Shown: positions 49,478 to 60,781 of the stretch, piece after piece
Layout: each line of letters opens with the position of its first letter
Numbering within the stretch: position 1 is the first letter of the stretch
NCBI RefSeq assembly: GCF_020882245.1
Contig: NC_083597.1
Span: 73,634,152 to 73,698,151, forward strand
DNA length: 64,000 nucleotides
Source: Rhopalosiphum padi
Lineage: Eukaryota > Arthropoda > Insecta > Hemiptera > Aphididae
Direction of reading: 5' to 3'
The notes under the pieces: model-generated
The model's input: the letters and a program-made list of their open reading frames with translations, nothing else
The model's database searches: none
What the model was told of the DNA's origin: nothing
Position numbers and translations under genes: made by a program

Positions 49478-52400
49478 ATGGTTAGTATGATGATAAATAT
49501 TTCAATGTTAAGTTTTAATTTCACTAATAAAATACTAATACATATTAATTTAGGATTATCTTGGTGAACCGATAGTAAAAGAAAATATTTCAAAAACCCA
49601 AGGCCGAGGACGAGGCTTTTTATTAAAAATGATAAATCAAAGATTAAGTTCAGAAAAATCTGTACCTTTATCTTCATCGATGTTGCCAATCAATAATATA
49701 AAGAGCAATGTTGAAAATACTGTTGTACATAATCAAAGCCTTATAAACAAATCTTATTTTCAAGACAGTGTTTATAGTTATGAAACACCTGTAAGATCAA
49801 CTTATATTCCACCTGAACCCAATGAAGATGATGAATCTATTTATGATGACGGAATCAGTTCTGGTATACATTTTGAAAAATTTAATGATATTGAAGTAAA
49901 GGTGAATGGTAAAAATATACCTGAAGCTATTGAAAGTTTTGAAATGTTAAACAATATACCAGAAAAGTTAATGGAGAATATTAAAATGTGTAAATTTTTG
50001 AAACTAACTCCTATTCAAAAATATTCTATTCCAATTATTTTATCTGGTAGAGATATGATGGCCACTGCACAAACTGGTTCGGGAAAAACGGTAATTATAT
50101 AATGTAAACATTAATATTCAAGTTATTTTTAGAGTGTTAGTACCTACATAAAATTAATTTTTATAGTGGTTAAAGAATATTCATTGACTGCTGTGTTTTT
50201 TGAACATAATAATACACTGAATAAGTTTAAAAATTAATTATGTAGTCGAAATCAATTTATTGTGCTGATATATTTATACAGCTATACAATACCTAATTAT
50301 ATATGGGTTAAAAAATAATTATACTGAAATATTTTAAACGTGTTTATCAAATTTCCAAGTAGAGATTTTAAAATATTGAAACCTTTTTTGTAAAAATATT
50401 TACATGTAATTTTTAAATGTTTTACTAAATATGAAAAGTATATTATACAATTATATAAACAAGCTACAGATTTAGTTAAGTTTTATCTGTCATTTAATAA
50501 ATTCATTATTTACCCGAATATTTTCTTGAAGTTATGATTTGTAATTTTTATTTATCCATTCTTTTTAGATAATACTATATTATAATAATTTATTCTATAG
50601 CAATTTATTTGCCCATAAAATTATTCCTTTTTAATTTATTATTAACATGGTCCCCCTCCTAACAAAAAATATTTAAGTAACTACCTTGTTAAGCTAAAAT
50701 TACTAGATAAAAATTATTAATATATACCTAAATAAAATAAATAATGTTGCCTATTTATTATTATATACTTACTTTAGATTGCTTTTGTCTTACCAATCAT
50801 ACAAAAATTGCTCATGGATCCACAAAAACTAGTAAAAGATAGTAATCATAGTGAACCCCAAGTTGTTATAATGGCACCTACAAGAGAATTGGCTGTTCAA
50901 ATTAAAATGGTTGTGTTGAAATTAACAAGAGGTACCGGAATTTCATCGTTTGTCTGTTATGGTGGCACTTTAGTCAGTTATCAAAAAGATCAAATTCTTG
51001 TAAGTATTATGTTTTTAAATAATAATTAGAATACCATATTATTATGTTAGTATATATTGTCGTATCATTCATATTAAGTGACCTACAATGTATGATTCTT
51101 GTACACTCTAAACTTATGACTATGGTCAGAAATGTTATTAGTTCAACTCTTTAAGTTAAAGTATAATGGCATACACTTACTGTATTTATTACCACTTATT
51201 CTTTTAAACCTTTTGACCATAATGTAATGATATTGTAGTGGGCCAGCAACTGGTTGTCGAAATAAAATTAGTTGAAATATTTCTAAGTGTCGTTTATTAA
51301 ATTAATTGAAAATATTTTGAGTTCAAATGACAGATTTTTGGTGTAGGCTGACGTGAAGGTGCTTGCGCTAACTGGTGAATCACGTCTGCAGGAGTCCTCT
51401 TCAGGGCCCCCTTATATAGTCAGTGTCCCCCAACCTACTACCCATGTATCCTTTTCCCTATTCCTAAGTGCGTCATTTGTTCTCACGCTATTACGCATTT
51501 CAGGATGCATGTGCGATGATTAATCTATATATTATGACATCCGGTGATGCTTGCCCACCCGCCTGTGGTCAGCCTCGCACGGGATTCTCAGAATTCAAGA
51601 TTAATTTAAAATAATATTTCGATTATAGGCTTACAATGTATCGTTGAGTTCGTTCATCTCCGATTTCCGAAGGTTAAAGTAATAGATGTTTTTAATTCTC
51701 CTATTATTATTCTTCATATCAATTAGGCCTAATATATTACCGTCCAGGTGTGTAGATACTCCCCATTACATGTAGATGTTTATTTCTACGCCGTAATATT
51801 CTTATTGCGCGTCATGTTATTATAATATATGGGTATTTGTTATCCTAATACTTAAGCCTACGTTGTAGTATCCTTTATTGTGTACTATATTATTGATATA
51901 GGACATCAGAGCACGTAGCAATATAAAAGTAGAATATTAAATAATTTTAAGAAAGTTAATTTTTGTTATTTAGATATTTAAATATATATTATATTATAAT
52001 AATAATGGCCATCATCTATAATATACGACAATATATATTGAATAAAATATGAATATTTTATAATAATAAAAATATTTTTTATATTAGAAAGGTTGTCACA
52101 TACTTGTAGCCACACCTGGTAGATTAAATGAATTTGTTCAACATGGTTATATAACATTTTCATCTGTGAAATTTTTTGTTTTGGATGAAGTTGACAGGAT
52201 GTTAGATGTAGACTCAAAACCAGATATTGATAAAATTTTGAATCATTTTTCAATGCCGCCTGTTGTAAGTTTTCATTGAAAAATAATAGTAGAACATATG
52301 CTTGTATAGTATTGAATATCAAGTGCTTATAATTTCCAGATGAATAGACAGACAATTATGTTGTCAGCAACTTTACCAGATGAAACTCAACATTTAGCAA

Positions 52401-55400
52401 AGTTCTATTTAAATAAAAATTATTTATTTTTAGCAGTTGGTATTGTTAGTAGTGCTTCACAAGATATAAAACAAACATTTTATATGGTTAATAGATTCAA
52501 TAAACGTGCAATTTTATACAATATTTTGAAAAAAGGTTCACATTTTAAATAATTGAATAAAATATCTATACTTTATTTATATTAAGAAGGAACATCAGCT
52601 GCAACCACAGACTAAGATATAGTATATTCTATATAGCATGGGTGGCAAACCTTTTTAGGGTCAAGTGCCAAATTTTCCCAATCAAAATTTTGAAAATTTT
52701 TCACGTGCCCAAAGGAAATTAAACTTTCTAGGATAAAAATAAAGTTACTGATTCATTATATATTATTTTATTAAGTAAGCACACCTTTTTTTTTGTAATC
52801 ATAATTTTTAAAATGTATATTATTTGTTTCTTTGAATTTCTTATAACAGTTTTAATCAAACTTTATAAATAGCATAATTTTTAATAATTTCAATTTTTTT
52901 ACGTGCTTCCTTTGGCATGCGTAAGTAGGTTCGCCACCTCTGGTATATAGTTATATCTTAGTCTGTGGCAGAAACTTAATTTTGTTAGGTGCTTGTATGC
53001 CCATAATCCATACAGAGTCATTCATCTGTATACCTGCCAGCTGCCATGTAGTTAAGTCATACTTTTGTGCATAAGTTGACCACCAAGTTTCTTCTAATGT
53101 GAATAGATTATGAAAATAATTTAAGAAAAATATTTGTTCTTTTGTAGATTCAGCAGGAACTATAATATTTGTAAAACATAAATGGACAGCAGACTTTCTT
53201 GCCACATACTTAAGCGAAAAGTGTATTCCATCAATAAGTATACATGGTGACCGTTTACAAGATCAGAGGGAAAAGGCATTAAATGAATTTCGTAACAAAA
53301 AGATGAATGTACTTGTAGCAACAACTGTAGCTTCAAGAGGTTTAGGTAAATGTATTCAAATTTTAAAAGTTAAATTTAACTTTACAGACAATTTTGTATA
53401 TTTTTAGTTTATTCTTATAATTGAATCATATAGTAATCTTTTTGACATATTACACTTTATCAATTATTTATCATCTCTACTTATATAGCCAATAAAGAAA
53501 AAAAAACTTTACTCCTTGTTTTTAGTATAATTAATTGGTCTAAAACATATATAAAATCTTTTGCTAACCTTTTAACATGTTATTATTATTTATTATTTTA
53601 GTAGGTATGACTTATTGAATTCAATATAATAATAATAATACTTTAATATTTATAATATTCTATTAATAGTTAAAAAAATAAAATAAGTAAATATGTAATA
53701 GGTAGAACAAATAAAGATAATAATTATATAGATGAAAATTGACATGTAACTTTTTCAATGTAACTTTAATGATCCGTAAAGCACCGAACTAAAGCCCTGG
53801 CAAATAATCAAATAGACAGTTAATCGGACGTATGGAAAAATTTTAGAGTTTTTTTTTTTAAAACAACAAAAAAATTGATTTTTAATTTTTTACATTGTTG
53901 TGTATATTTTATTATGAAATACTGTAATGAGTGTAATGTATAATTTAAAAAATTGATGTGATTGTTTACAAATGGACTATGGTATTTCTTCACTTCATTT
54001 CTTTACAAACCATAAGTACAATGCTTCGTCCAACACTATGTTCCCCGCCTTTTTCATAGTTTTCTGTTTTTTAGCATGACTGTAATCTTCCATTTGTGAT
54101 GCATAGTATTCAATGTCACTGGCATTTTTATTCATGTCGTTAATTGTTGATTGAAACACACCCAATTCTTTACTCAAAGAAACGATAAAAACACCTTTCT
54201 TAAGTTTACCAATGATTAATCATTTTTTTTCAAACGTAAGAATGTTTCTTTTTTGTTTTTGTGTACCATATGTAGATGGTTTCATATTGTGCATACAATT
54301 TGTATACATTTTTCCAACAATAATACGATTACTTGACTTGGTAATCAAACTGATATGGGACCAAATTAATTTGTCACATTATCGAATAAGTGTGCCAAAT
54401 TATCAAATTCTATTTTTATCATCATAGACATTTGACAATTTTATTATTTATTTATTAATAGTTGCATGCAAATAATAATTTTAACATTTGTATTATTTAT
54501 TTTATAATTAAATTTGTTGATAAATTTTGACTTTTGAATCTTTAGATATTAGTTATGTGAACCATGTCATTAATTATGAAATGCCTCAAGAAATTGAAGA
54601 GTATGTGCAAAGAATTGGACGTACAGGTAGACTGGGAAACCAAGGAATTGCTACTTCTTTTTTTGATCCTGATGAAGATTATCTTTTAATAGAACCAATT
54701 ATAAAAACTCTAGCATCGGTAATGAATGTATATCTTTTTTAAATTCAAGTCATATTTATAATTTATAATTTTTAAATAATTCGATTTAGGCAAATCAAGA
54801 AATACCTAATTGGTTAGTTAAACTAGGACGGGAAGCCAAGTATAATGATGCAGATGATGTTTTAGATCAATTTGGAGGCTCAGATATAAGAATTGTAAAT
54901 AATATTCATATTATATTTACTATTATTATTATATATTATGAAATCTAGGGCATAGCGGGTATGGATAATATTTAAACACAACATAGCTTATCGGGGTCGG
55001 AATGGACTGGCGAGTTACTGAGTAAAACTCGGTAGGCCTCTCAAAATATGGGTCTTTTTATTCTTATTAAATTTACAGTAATTTAAATTGTTTGCATCAA
55101 AAACATAATTGTATTTTTTTTTTTTTTTGAGGCACAACCCATATTCTTAGTATGGCCACAACTGAACACCTTAGTATACACTATACTATACTAGACAGAT
55201 CTGTGACCATAGGTTTCAATAAAGTTGTTTTTACTCAGTTTTTCAATCTATTAACTGGATATATTAATCAAAATAAGCTAAATGCCAATAAAATATATAA
55301 TTGTGATGAGATTGATATCATAATAAACTCAAAATTGTGATGCCACTATAGAAAAATAATGTAATTTTAACATCTTCTGAATGCAGAAAAAAAATAATTG

Positions 55401-56027
55401 CAGTAATATGTTTGCATACTTATATTTAAATATTATTAATTAATTGACATATTTTATTGATATTAATATATTACTATGTTTAAAAGTATAAAAATATTCA
55501 TAACCATTCTACCCCAATGAGATCATTTATTTTTTTTTTTTTAATAGAAAAGTAAAATAATTGAATTATATAGGTACATCAAAATTATTATTTAATTTAT
55601 CGAGCATTGATTATTTTTAAATTTGAAGGTTTGCATTTATTATGATGCTATACAATTGAATTTGAACATTAATTTCCTTCTCCCACCCCGGGTTTCCTTG
55701 TAGGTTTTGATACTTGAAAAAGAACAATAGTTAAGTTGATGTTTGTTATATATTAGTTTAAAGACATAGGCTTCAGTTCATACATTTGATTTATATATTT
55801 AAACATTAATTAAGTATTAATTTTTATTAAGGTATTCTATCTATATTGTTTAAAATTCAAATACCAATTAGTGATTCTATACTATCTAAAATGTAATATG
55901 TTATAGATTGGAATCTTATTTCAAATATAATAAATTATCAATTTAAATAAATGTTAATAATTATTAAATGTGTATTTATTTGTGTTTACAGAATTCAAAT
56001 TCAGTTGATGATTGCGAAGAATGGTAA
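49478..56027 (+). CDS. vas-like: Divergent vasa-family DEAD-box RNA helicase
   Basis: Exons: 49478-49480 (start codon, inferred), 49554-50090, 50778-50999, 52088-52264, 52340-52535, 53148-53345, 54546-54718, 54790-54894, 55992-56027. These total 1647 bases, 548 residues. Motifs: YIPPEPNEDDESIY (85-98); SSGIHFEKFNDIEVKV; Q-motif TPIQ (153-156); motif I AQTGSGKT (173-180); APTREL (213-218); ATPGRL (262-267); motif II DEVD (287-290) instead of DEAD; SAT (322-324); motif V ATTVASRGLDI (436-446), close to the vasa-specific ATSVASRGLDI; motif VI QRIGRTGR (466-473) with Gln for His; FGGSDIR and an acidic end DDCEEW. Family knowledge: Vasa is a germ-line helicase acting in germ granules and the piRNA pathway. 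It lacks CCHC zinc knuckles and has only GRGRG for an RG region. Aphids are reported to have several vasa copies; this looks like a divergent one. Introns carry an LTR relic, a nested MITE and a Tigger relic. AATAAA lies at 56119. Confidence 0.88.
51234..51894 (-). mobile_element. Probable solo LTR in intron 3 of the vasa-like gene
   Basis: On the minus strand there is GACTATATAAGGGGGCCC (TATA-type promoter), then AATAAA about 140 bases later (near 51298), and an end reading GGCCCACTACA. This is the U3-R-U5 layout of a long terminal repeat. GATAT flanks both proposed edges (51229-51233 and 51895-51899), fitting a 5-base duplication. The opposite edge does not show a clean TG/CA, so the far boundary is uncertain. 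No gag or pol sequence is attached. Confidence 0.5.
52605..52968. repeat. Palindromic element split by a hAT insertion
   Basis: CCACAGACTAAGATATA at 52605-52621 and its exact inverted copy at 52952-52968 bracket the hAT MITE at 52637-52942. Removing the insertion would leave one hairpin-like palindrome of about 50 bases, so the target was itself a fold-back sequence. Confidence 0.7.
52637..52942. mobile_element. hAT-type MITE in vasa-like intron 5
   Basis: Left end CATGGGTGGCAAACC and the reverse complement of the right end CAGAGGTGGCGAACC match at 12 of 15. Flanks CTATATAG (52629-52636) and GTATATAG (52943-52950) match at 7 of 8. It is 306 bases and non-coding. Confidence 0.8.
53755..54425 (-). 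pseudogene. Tigger/pogo transposon relic with transposase N-terminal fragment
   Basis: The minus-strand frame 53995-54177 reads SKELGVFQSTINDMNKN, then ASQMEDYSHAKKQKTMKK and LDEALYLWFVKK. This is the pattern of the pogo/CENP-B-like DNA-binding region of Tigger transposases. Upstream, KLIIGKLKKGVF is visible behind a stop. The 5' end near 54365-54425 reads (minus strand) GGCACACTTATTCGATAA and TTTGGTCCCATATCAG, as in Tigger termini. The catalytic DDE part is absent. It is a deleted, dead element in vasa-like intron 6. Confidence 0.75.
54895..55991 (+). other. Intron 8 of the vasa-like gene
   Basis: AT-rich. A GC-richer scrap at 54995-55065 ('gtcggaatggactggcgag') looks transposon-derived but has no partner. 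The open frame 55152-55340 carries no recognisable domain. Confidence 0.45.
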
Positions 56028-56118
56028 ATTCATAATTGAATATATAATAACTATTGTTTTATTTCAAGTAATTAATAAAAATGTATAATGAATAGAATGT
56101 TATATATATAAATAACTC

Positions 56119-56124
56119 AATAAA
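56119..56124 (+). terminator. Candidate poly(A) signal of the vasa-like gene
   Basis: AATAAA about 92 bases after the TAA at 56025-56027, followed by T-rich sequence. Confidence 0.5.
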
Positions 56125-56719
56125 AATTTACTTTATTATCTAAGGTTGTTTTTTTTTTTTTTGTCATCAAATATTTATTTTAAAATTACTAATTAGTATA
56201 ATGGTAAGTTGAATTAATCATTTCCAAGACCATTGAATTTATTATATTATTAATTAAAAATCAGTATAATTTCTAACGTTAGGATTTTCTATGAATTTGA
56301 AGATGTACTCATGCAGTGTACTCACGCGTATCAGTTATCCATGCAAAAACGGTTTCTTTTTTTTTCTCTCTCAAAACTACTCAATTTAATTAAATGGTGT
56401 CAACAAAATCAGGATATCGTTCTGTTTATGCTTCTGTTGTAATCGCTATGATATTTTAACCTCTCAATCCCAGATCATAAAAATATCGGTAATTATAATT
56501 CTATACGACATATGCGTAAATACTTAGCGTCCGCGCTCTCCGGCTTGGCCATCGACAGCTATCTATTATAATCTAACCCAAGTCGCAATAACGACAACAC
56601 GCATAATGTACCACAACAATAATATAAATTCTAATGGCTTGAAAAATAAAAAAACTCCACATCGTCCAGTCGTATACAGAGTACATAAAGTGATGTGTTT
56701 GATAATTATAATATGGGCA

Positions 56720-59700
56720 TAGATGATAGATGATTCCGCAAATAATTCTAAAAAGTTCGGCTATAAGAATTTATCATCATCTGACAAACCTACCGAAAAT
56801 AAAATAGCAAAAACGACACAAAACAGTGTATTTTCAACGACAAATAGATATTCTTGTCTTGCTGTTGATGACAACCCAGACGATATTAGTGAGCCCGCTA
56901 AACCAGGGGACAGGGGTACTTGATTTTGTTGCCCTTCGCGATGATTTTCTCAAACTTCTTGGTTCGGAATTTTCTTATTCAAATTATCCACAAACCATTT
57001 AAAAATCCTCACTAAGAATTCCGATTCTGTCATAGATCTGTCATAAAATATCTTTATGAAAAAAAAGTCGAATATCACACTTACCAGCAACGTGAAAACA
57101 AAGCTTTTTGTGTTGTTATACGCAAAATGCATCCTTTCACTCCATTAAATGAGGTTGGAATCGCCATCCAAGAAATTGTCTTTACAGTACGGTTAGTTGC
57201 TATAATGTCTGTCATAAAATAACAAAAAAAAATCTGCCACTCTTTTTTGTCGATCTCGAACCTGCTGAGATCAACAAAGATATATTCCATGTTACATCCA
57301 TTCTTCTCACTAAAGTTCGAATCGAAAAACCACATAAACGTAAGGAAATAATTCAATGTCAAAACTGTTAGAAATCGGTAGAAACGGTCACTCCAAAAGC
57401 TATTGTTCACACCCACCTCGCTGTGTACGCTGCGCTAAATTCTACACGTCTTCGCCTTGTACCAAATCCATAGATTAACCTTCAACGTGCGCTCTCTGTG
57501 GGGGAAGCCATCCGGCAAATTGCTGTGGATGTACCGTTCATAAAGACCTACTACCGAAGTTTAAAAAAAAAACTCAAATGCTATAGCTAAACAAAATATT
57601 AATTTAAACTATAATGTTATTGGGGGTAAAACCACTATCGATGGAACACCCTCTGGTCAACCCTATCCAAATTTAAATAATACCAAGGAATATCCAAGTC
57701 TTCTTAAACATGTCTCACACTCAAGATATTAAAGATAAACCAAATTACAATTTAAAAAAAAATTATTACATTTCAAATATGTTCAATACTCAACCCGATA
57801 ACAATTTAACCTCACAATTTACCTCATTCCTAATTCCTATCACAATTAAAATTAGTAATAAATCCTTTAATTTAACTTCTCACTACCGTCATAAATAATT
57901 TATTCTAAAAGATGTTAAATAGACAATCGAACGTAAACTCCCTTAGGATTTTCCTTTGGAACGCAAACGGTCTAAAACGTCACGAACCTGAAATACTCAA
58001 CCTATTTATAAAAAAAACATATAGACATCACACTTATTTCGGAAACTCGTTGCACAATGCACTCCAAATACTAAAAACTTTTCCGCTGGATATAATAGCA
58101 TACACCGCACCTGTATCAGTATGATGGCACCGCCCATTATAATTTCAAAAAAAAATACAATACCAACCATTACCCAGGTAATCACAAAACTGACACTATT
58201 CAAGCCACAAACATCTTAATTACTCTAAAACAGAGGTTCCCAACCTTTTTTGACTCGCGGCACCCTTGGACATTTTCTAAAAATCCGGAGGCACCCTATG
58301 CTCTATGGCCTATATTCTAATATTCTATAGACTACTTCGGTTCTATTTATTAATGCATAAGTATAATCAAAAGTAGTAAGGTGTAGGTGCATACTATATA
58401 CATATTACATTTAATAAATAAATTATTACATTGTATTTATTTTTATTTTTAATTATTATTTATCTTTATTTATTATTTAATTTACAATATTAATTTAAAA
58501 TTAGGGAACTTATTTATTTATATATTATTAGAACTAATGTGACACTTGGGCTTGTTTTTTTTTACATAAATCTTTTATTTGTGGTCGAATAGTTGAAAGA
58601 CATACTCTCATTTCTTCTTCAATGAACTCTATTTTCATTCGTTTATTTGATTTTATGTTAACAAGAGTGGAAAATCCTTGTTCACATAAATATGATGTAG
58701 AAAACTGCAGTAATATTTTTAGAGTTTTTTTGCCAATTTCAGCGTGAATTTTTTAAAAGAGTTCGATTGTTTCGTATTTCAGCGAGCTCTTCTTCTTCTT
58801 CGAGGCTAAATTCAGTTAAACATATATTCTTATCAAATGGATCATTTATCCAATCACACTCGGAAATATGTAAATAAATACTCGGAGACATGTTTTACAA
58901 AAATTAAGATAAGATAAAAGCACAAGATATCGAAGCCATAGCAATCAAACTGGTATATGAACATTAAAATAGATTGAACATCGTAATATTTCTACAAAAT
59001 ATATGAAACACGATAGGTTTTATATTATTATAGTCCGTTTTATTACTCACAGTGCTATATTTTTAATGAAATTGTTTTTTCTAAAAAAATATTTCAAATA
59101 ATTTCGCGGCACCCTAAAAAGATTTCGCGGCACCCTAGGGTGCCGCGGCACCCTGGTTGGGAATCTCTGCTCTAAAAGTCTGAATCATATTCCCACAACA
59201 ATAACCTCAGTTTATTGTCCTCCAAGGACTGCAATATCATTTGAACAATTCTCCCAATTCTGAACTCATTCGGCCGTTCATTTTTTATCGGCGGAGACTT
59301 CAGTGTCAAACATTCGCATTGGGGCTGCCGAACCGAAAACACCAGGGGAAGGGTGCTTAAAAACATCACACAAAACATAAGAATATAATAACATTCATAT
59401 CTCCTCCGGGGCCTACTGACTGGCGTTCTCACTAAAGTCTGCACCCTGATATTTTGGACTGTTTCCTAACCACAATCCTAAGACACATAACCCATTCCAT
59501 AAAAAATCTAGTTGATCCAGCATATGACCATAGTCCAGTTCTTTTCAATCTGAATTGTGAGATTTCCTGCAACCCTCCCCGCCCTTCCTTAGCAAAGGGA
59601 CCAGTTAATTCTAGTTTCTTTTCAGAAAATCTAGAAAATGCCACTAACCTAAAAATCTCACTTTAATCAACTGACTAAATAGATAAAGCAGCGCAAAACT

Positions 59701-60175
59701 TAACAACTTCAATACAAACCTCTGTTTATAAATCATCATATGTCACAAGTACACCTGACAACTCAAAAACTAACATTCTCTCCCTTCAAATCCAAAAATT
59801 AATAGGAAAAAAAGAAGGGTTTGCTCATGCTGGAAAAGGTCCAACCTGCCTTCTGATAAAAGATTATTAAAAAATCTATACCTAATCTTTCAAATTTAAT
59901 TTAAAAACTTATTTTAAAACACACATCCAATTTTAAAAATGTCAATCACTAAATTCTAATGACGGCTTGCTGTGGAGAACTACCAAAAATATTCTCAAAA
60001 TTAAAGAACAAACGCCCAAAACGCTCAATGGGCCAAATGGAGAGCTAGTCATTTCAGACAAAGATAAAGCCCAACTTTTCGAAGTTCATCTTTCAAAATA
60101 ATTTATGCCACATCCTAATGATAATCCTGAATCTGCACACCTTGTATTGCCAGATTTCTTAATAGTCTATTAAGA
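56720..60175 (+). mobile_element. Degenerate Jockey-type LINE, 3'-truncated and interrupted by a hAT element
   Basis: ORF1 (gag-like) starts near 56723 (NRYSCLAVDD). At about 57375-57560 it shows three Cys-rich knuckles in shifted frames: NGHSKSYCSHPPRCVRC, then AKFYTSSPC, and CALCGGSHPANCCGC. ORF2 starts at 57912 with NSLRIFLWNANGLKRHEPEI, the N-terminal strand of the LINE apurinic endonuclease, followed by ISETRCT in another frame. After the hAT insertion the end of the endonuclease is readable: GGDFSVKHSHWGCRTENTRGR (59285-59350 region, read in two halves, GGDFSVKHSHWG and CRTENTRGR), then DPAYDHSPVLFNLN. Next come spacer pieces WRTTKNILKIKEQ. Sequence ends before any reverse-transcriptase motif. 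Many stops and frameshifts are present, so it is dead. The next region is unrelated. Confidence 0.8.
58231..59169 (-). mobile_element. hAT transposon (deleted) with ZBED5/SCAND3-like transposase remnant
   Basis: Ends CAGAGGTTCCCAACC and GGTTGGGAATCTCTG are inverted repeats with one difference. CTCTAAAA flanks both sides exactly (58223-58230 and 59170-59177). It is 939 bases long. On the minus strand, about 58900 to 58540, the C-terminal dimerisation region of a hAT transposase is readable: WINDPFDKNICLTEFSLEEE, ELAEIRNNRTL, then after a frame break SYLCEQGFSTLVNIKSNKR. This matches the domesticated and transposon ZBED5/SCAND3 class by memory. The DNA-binding and catalytic parts are missing. 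It is inserted in the LINE. Confidence 0.88.
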
Positions 60176-60413
60176 TGGTTTCCTTCATCATGTATTTATG
60201 TGCTTCATGTGTTGTTTTTTTATTACATATGTGTTATTTCAGTCATTTTTACTTATTGTGTTATCTAATACAAATTTTAAATTTTTCAAATAATAACAAT
60301 AATTATAAAAAGTAAGCAATCTGGTCCAATGGATCTTACATTTCTTAATTACACAAAACCAGTCTCAACATCGGCTAGACTAAAGCTAATTACTGGGAAA
60401 ATCATAATACAAG

Positions 60414-60511
60414 AAGGAGAAGTTATCGAGGGAAGCTAAAATAGAATTGAAAAAGAAAGATAATAAATTTGCAACTGGAACTGAATCTAAACTTTGGAAG
60501 TATTTGTCTAG
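60414..60511 (+). other. Unassigned exon-like coding fragment
   Basis: An open stretch between an AAG acceptor-like site and a TCTAG|GTAAAT donor reads EKLSREAKIELKKKDNKFA and then TGTESKLWKYLSR. Its composition is more protein-like than nearby chance frames, but I do not recognise it. An adjacent frame (60333-60435) gives DLTFLNYTKPVSTSARLKL. It could be a lone exon, a gene relic or chance. Confidence 0.2.
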
Positions 60512-60781
60512 GTAAATATTATCAGGAATATTGTCGTTTGATTTATTATTTTAAACAAAGGATGATATATAGCAATGTAGAGTAAAAAATCTTTAAACTT
60601 TATAGTTGTAATTGAATTGTATAATTAAATTAAAATTAAAATTATAGACCAATTCTTAAAGAAATGTGCACGTAATGTGACAAAAGTTATATCAATTTTC
60701 AGGAAAGATAAGAGATATAGTAAAAATTAAAAAAAAAAAATACAAATATGAGAGCCTATTATATCAATAACAGCTTCATAG

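Noticed and set aside
51978..52355. 125-codon minus-strand frame
   Set aside because: It is the shadow of vasa-like exon 4 on the opposite strand.
57081..57416. 111-codon minus-strand frame
   Set aside because: Opposite strand of the LINE ORF1 zinc-knuckle region; the forward frames carry the recognisable Cys pattern.
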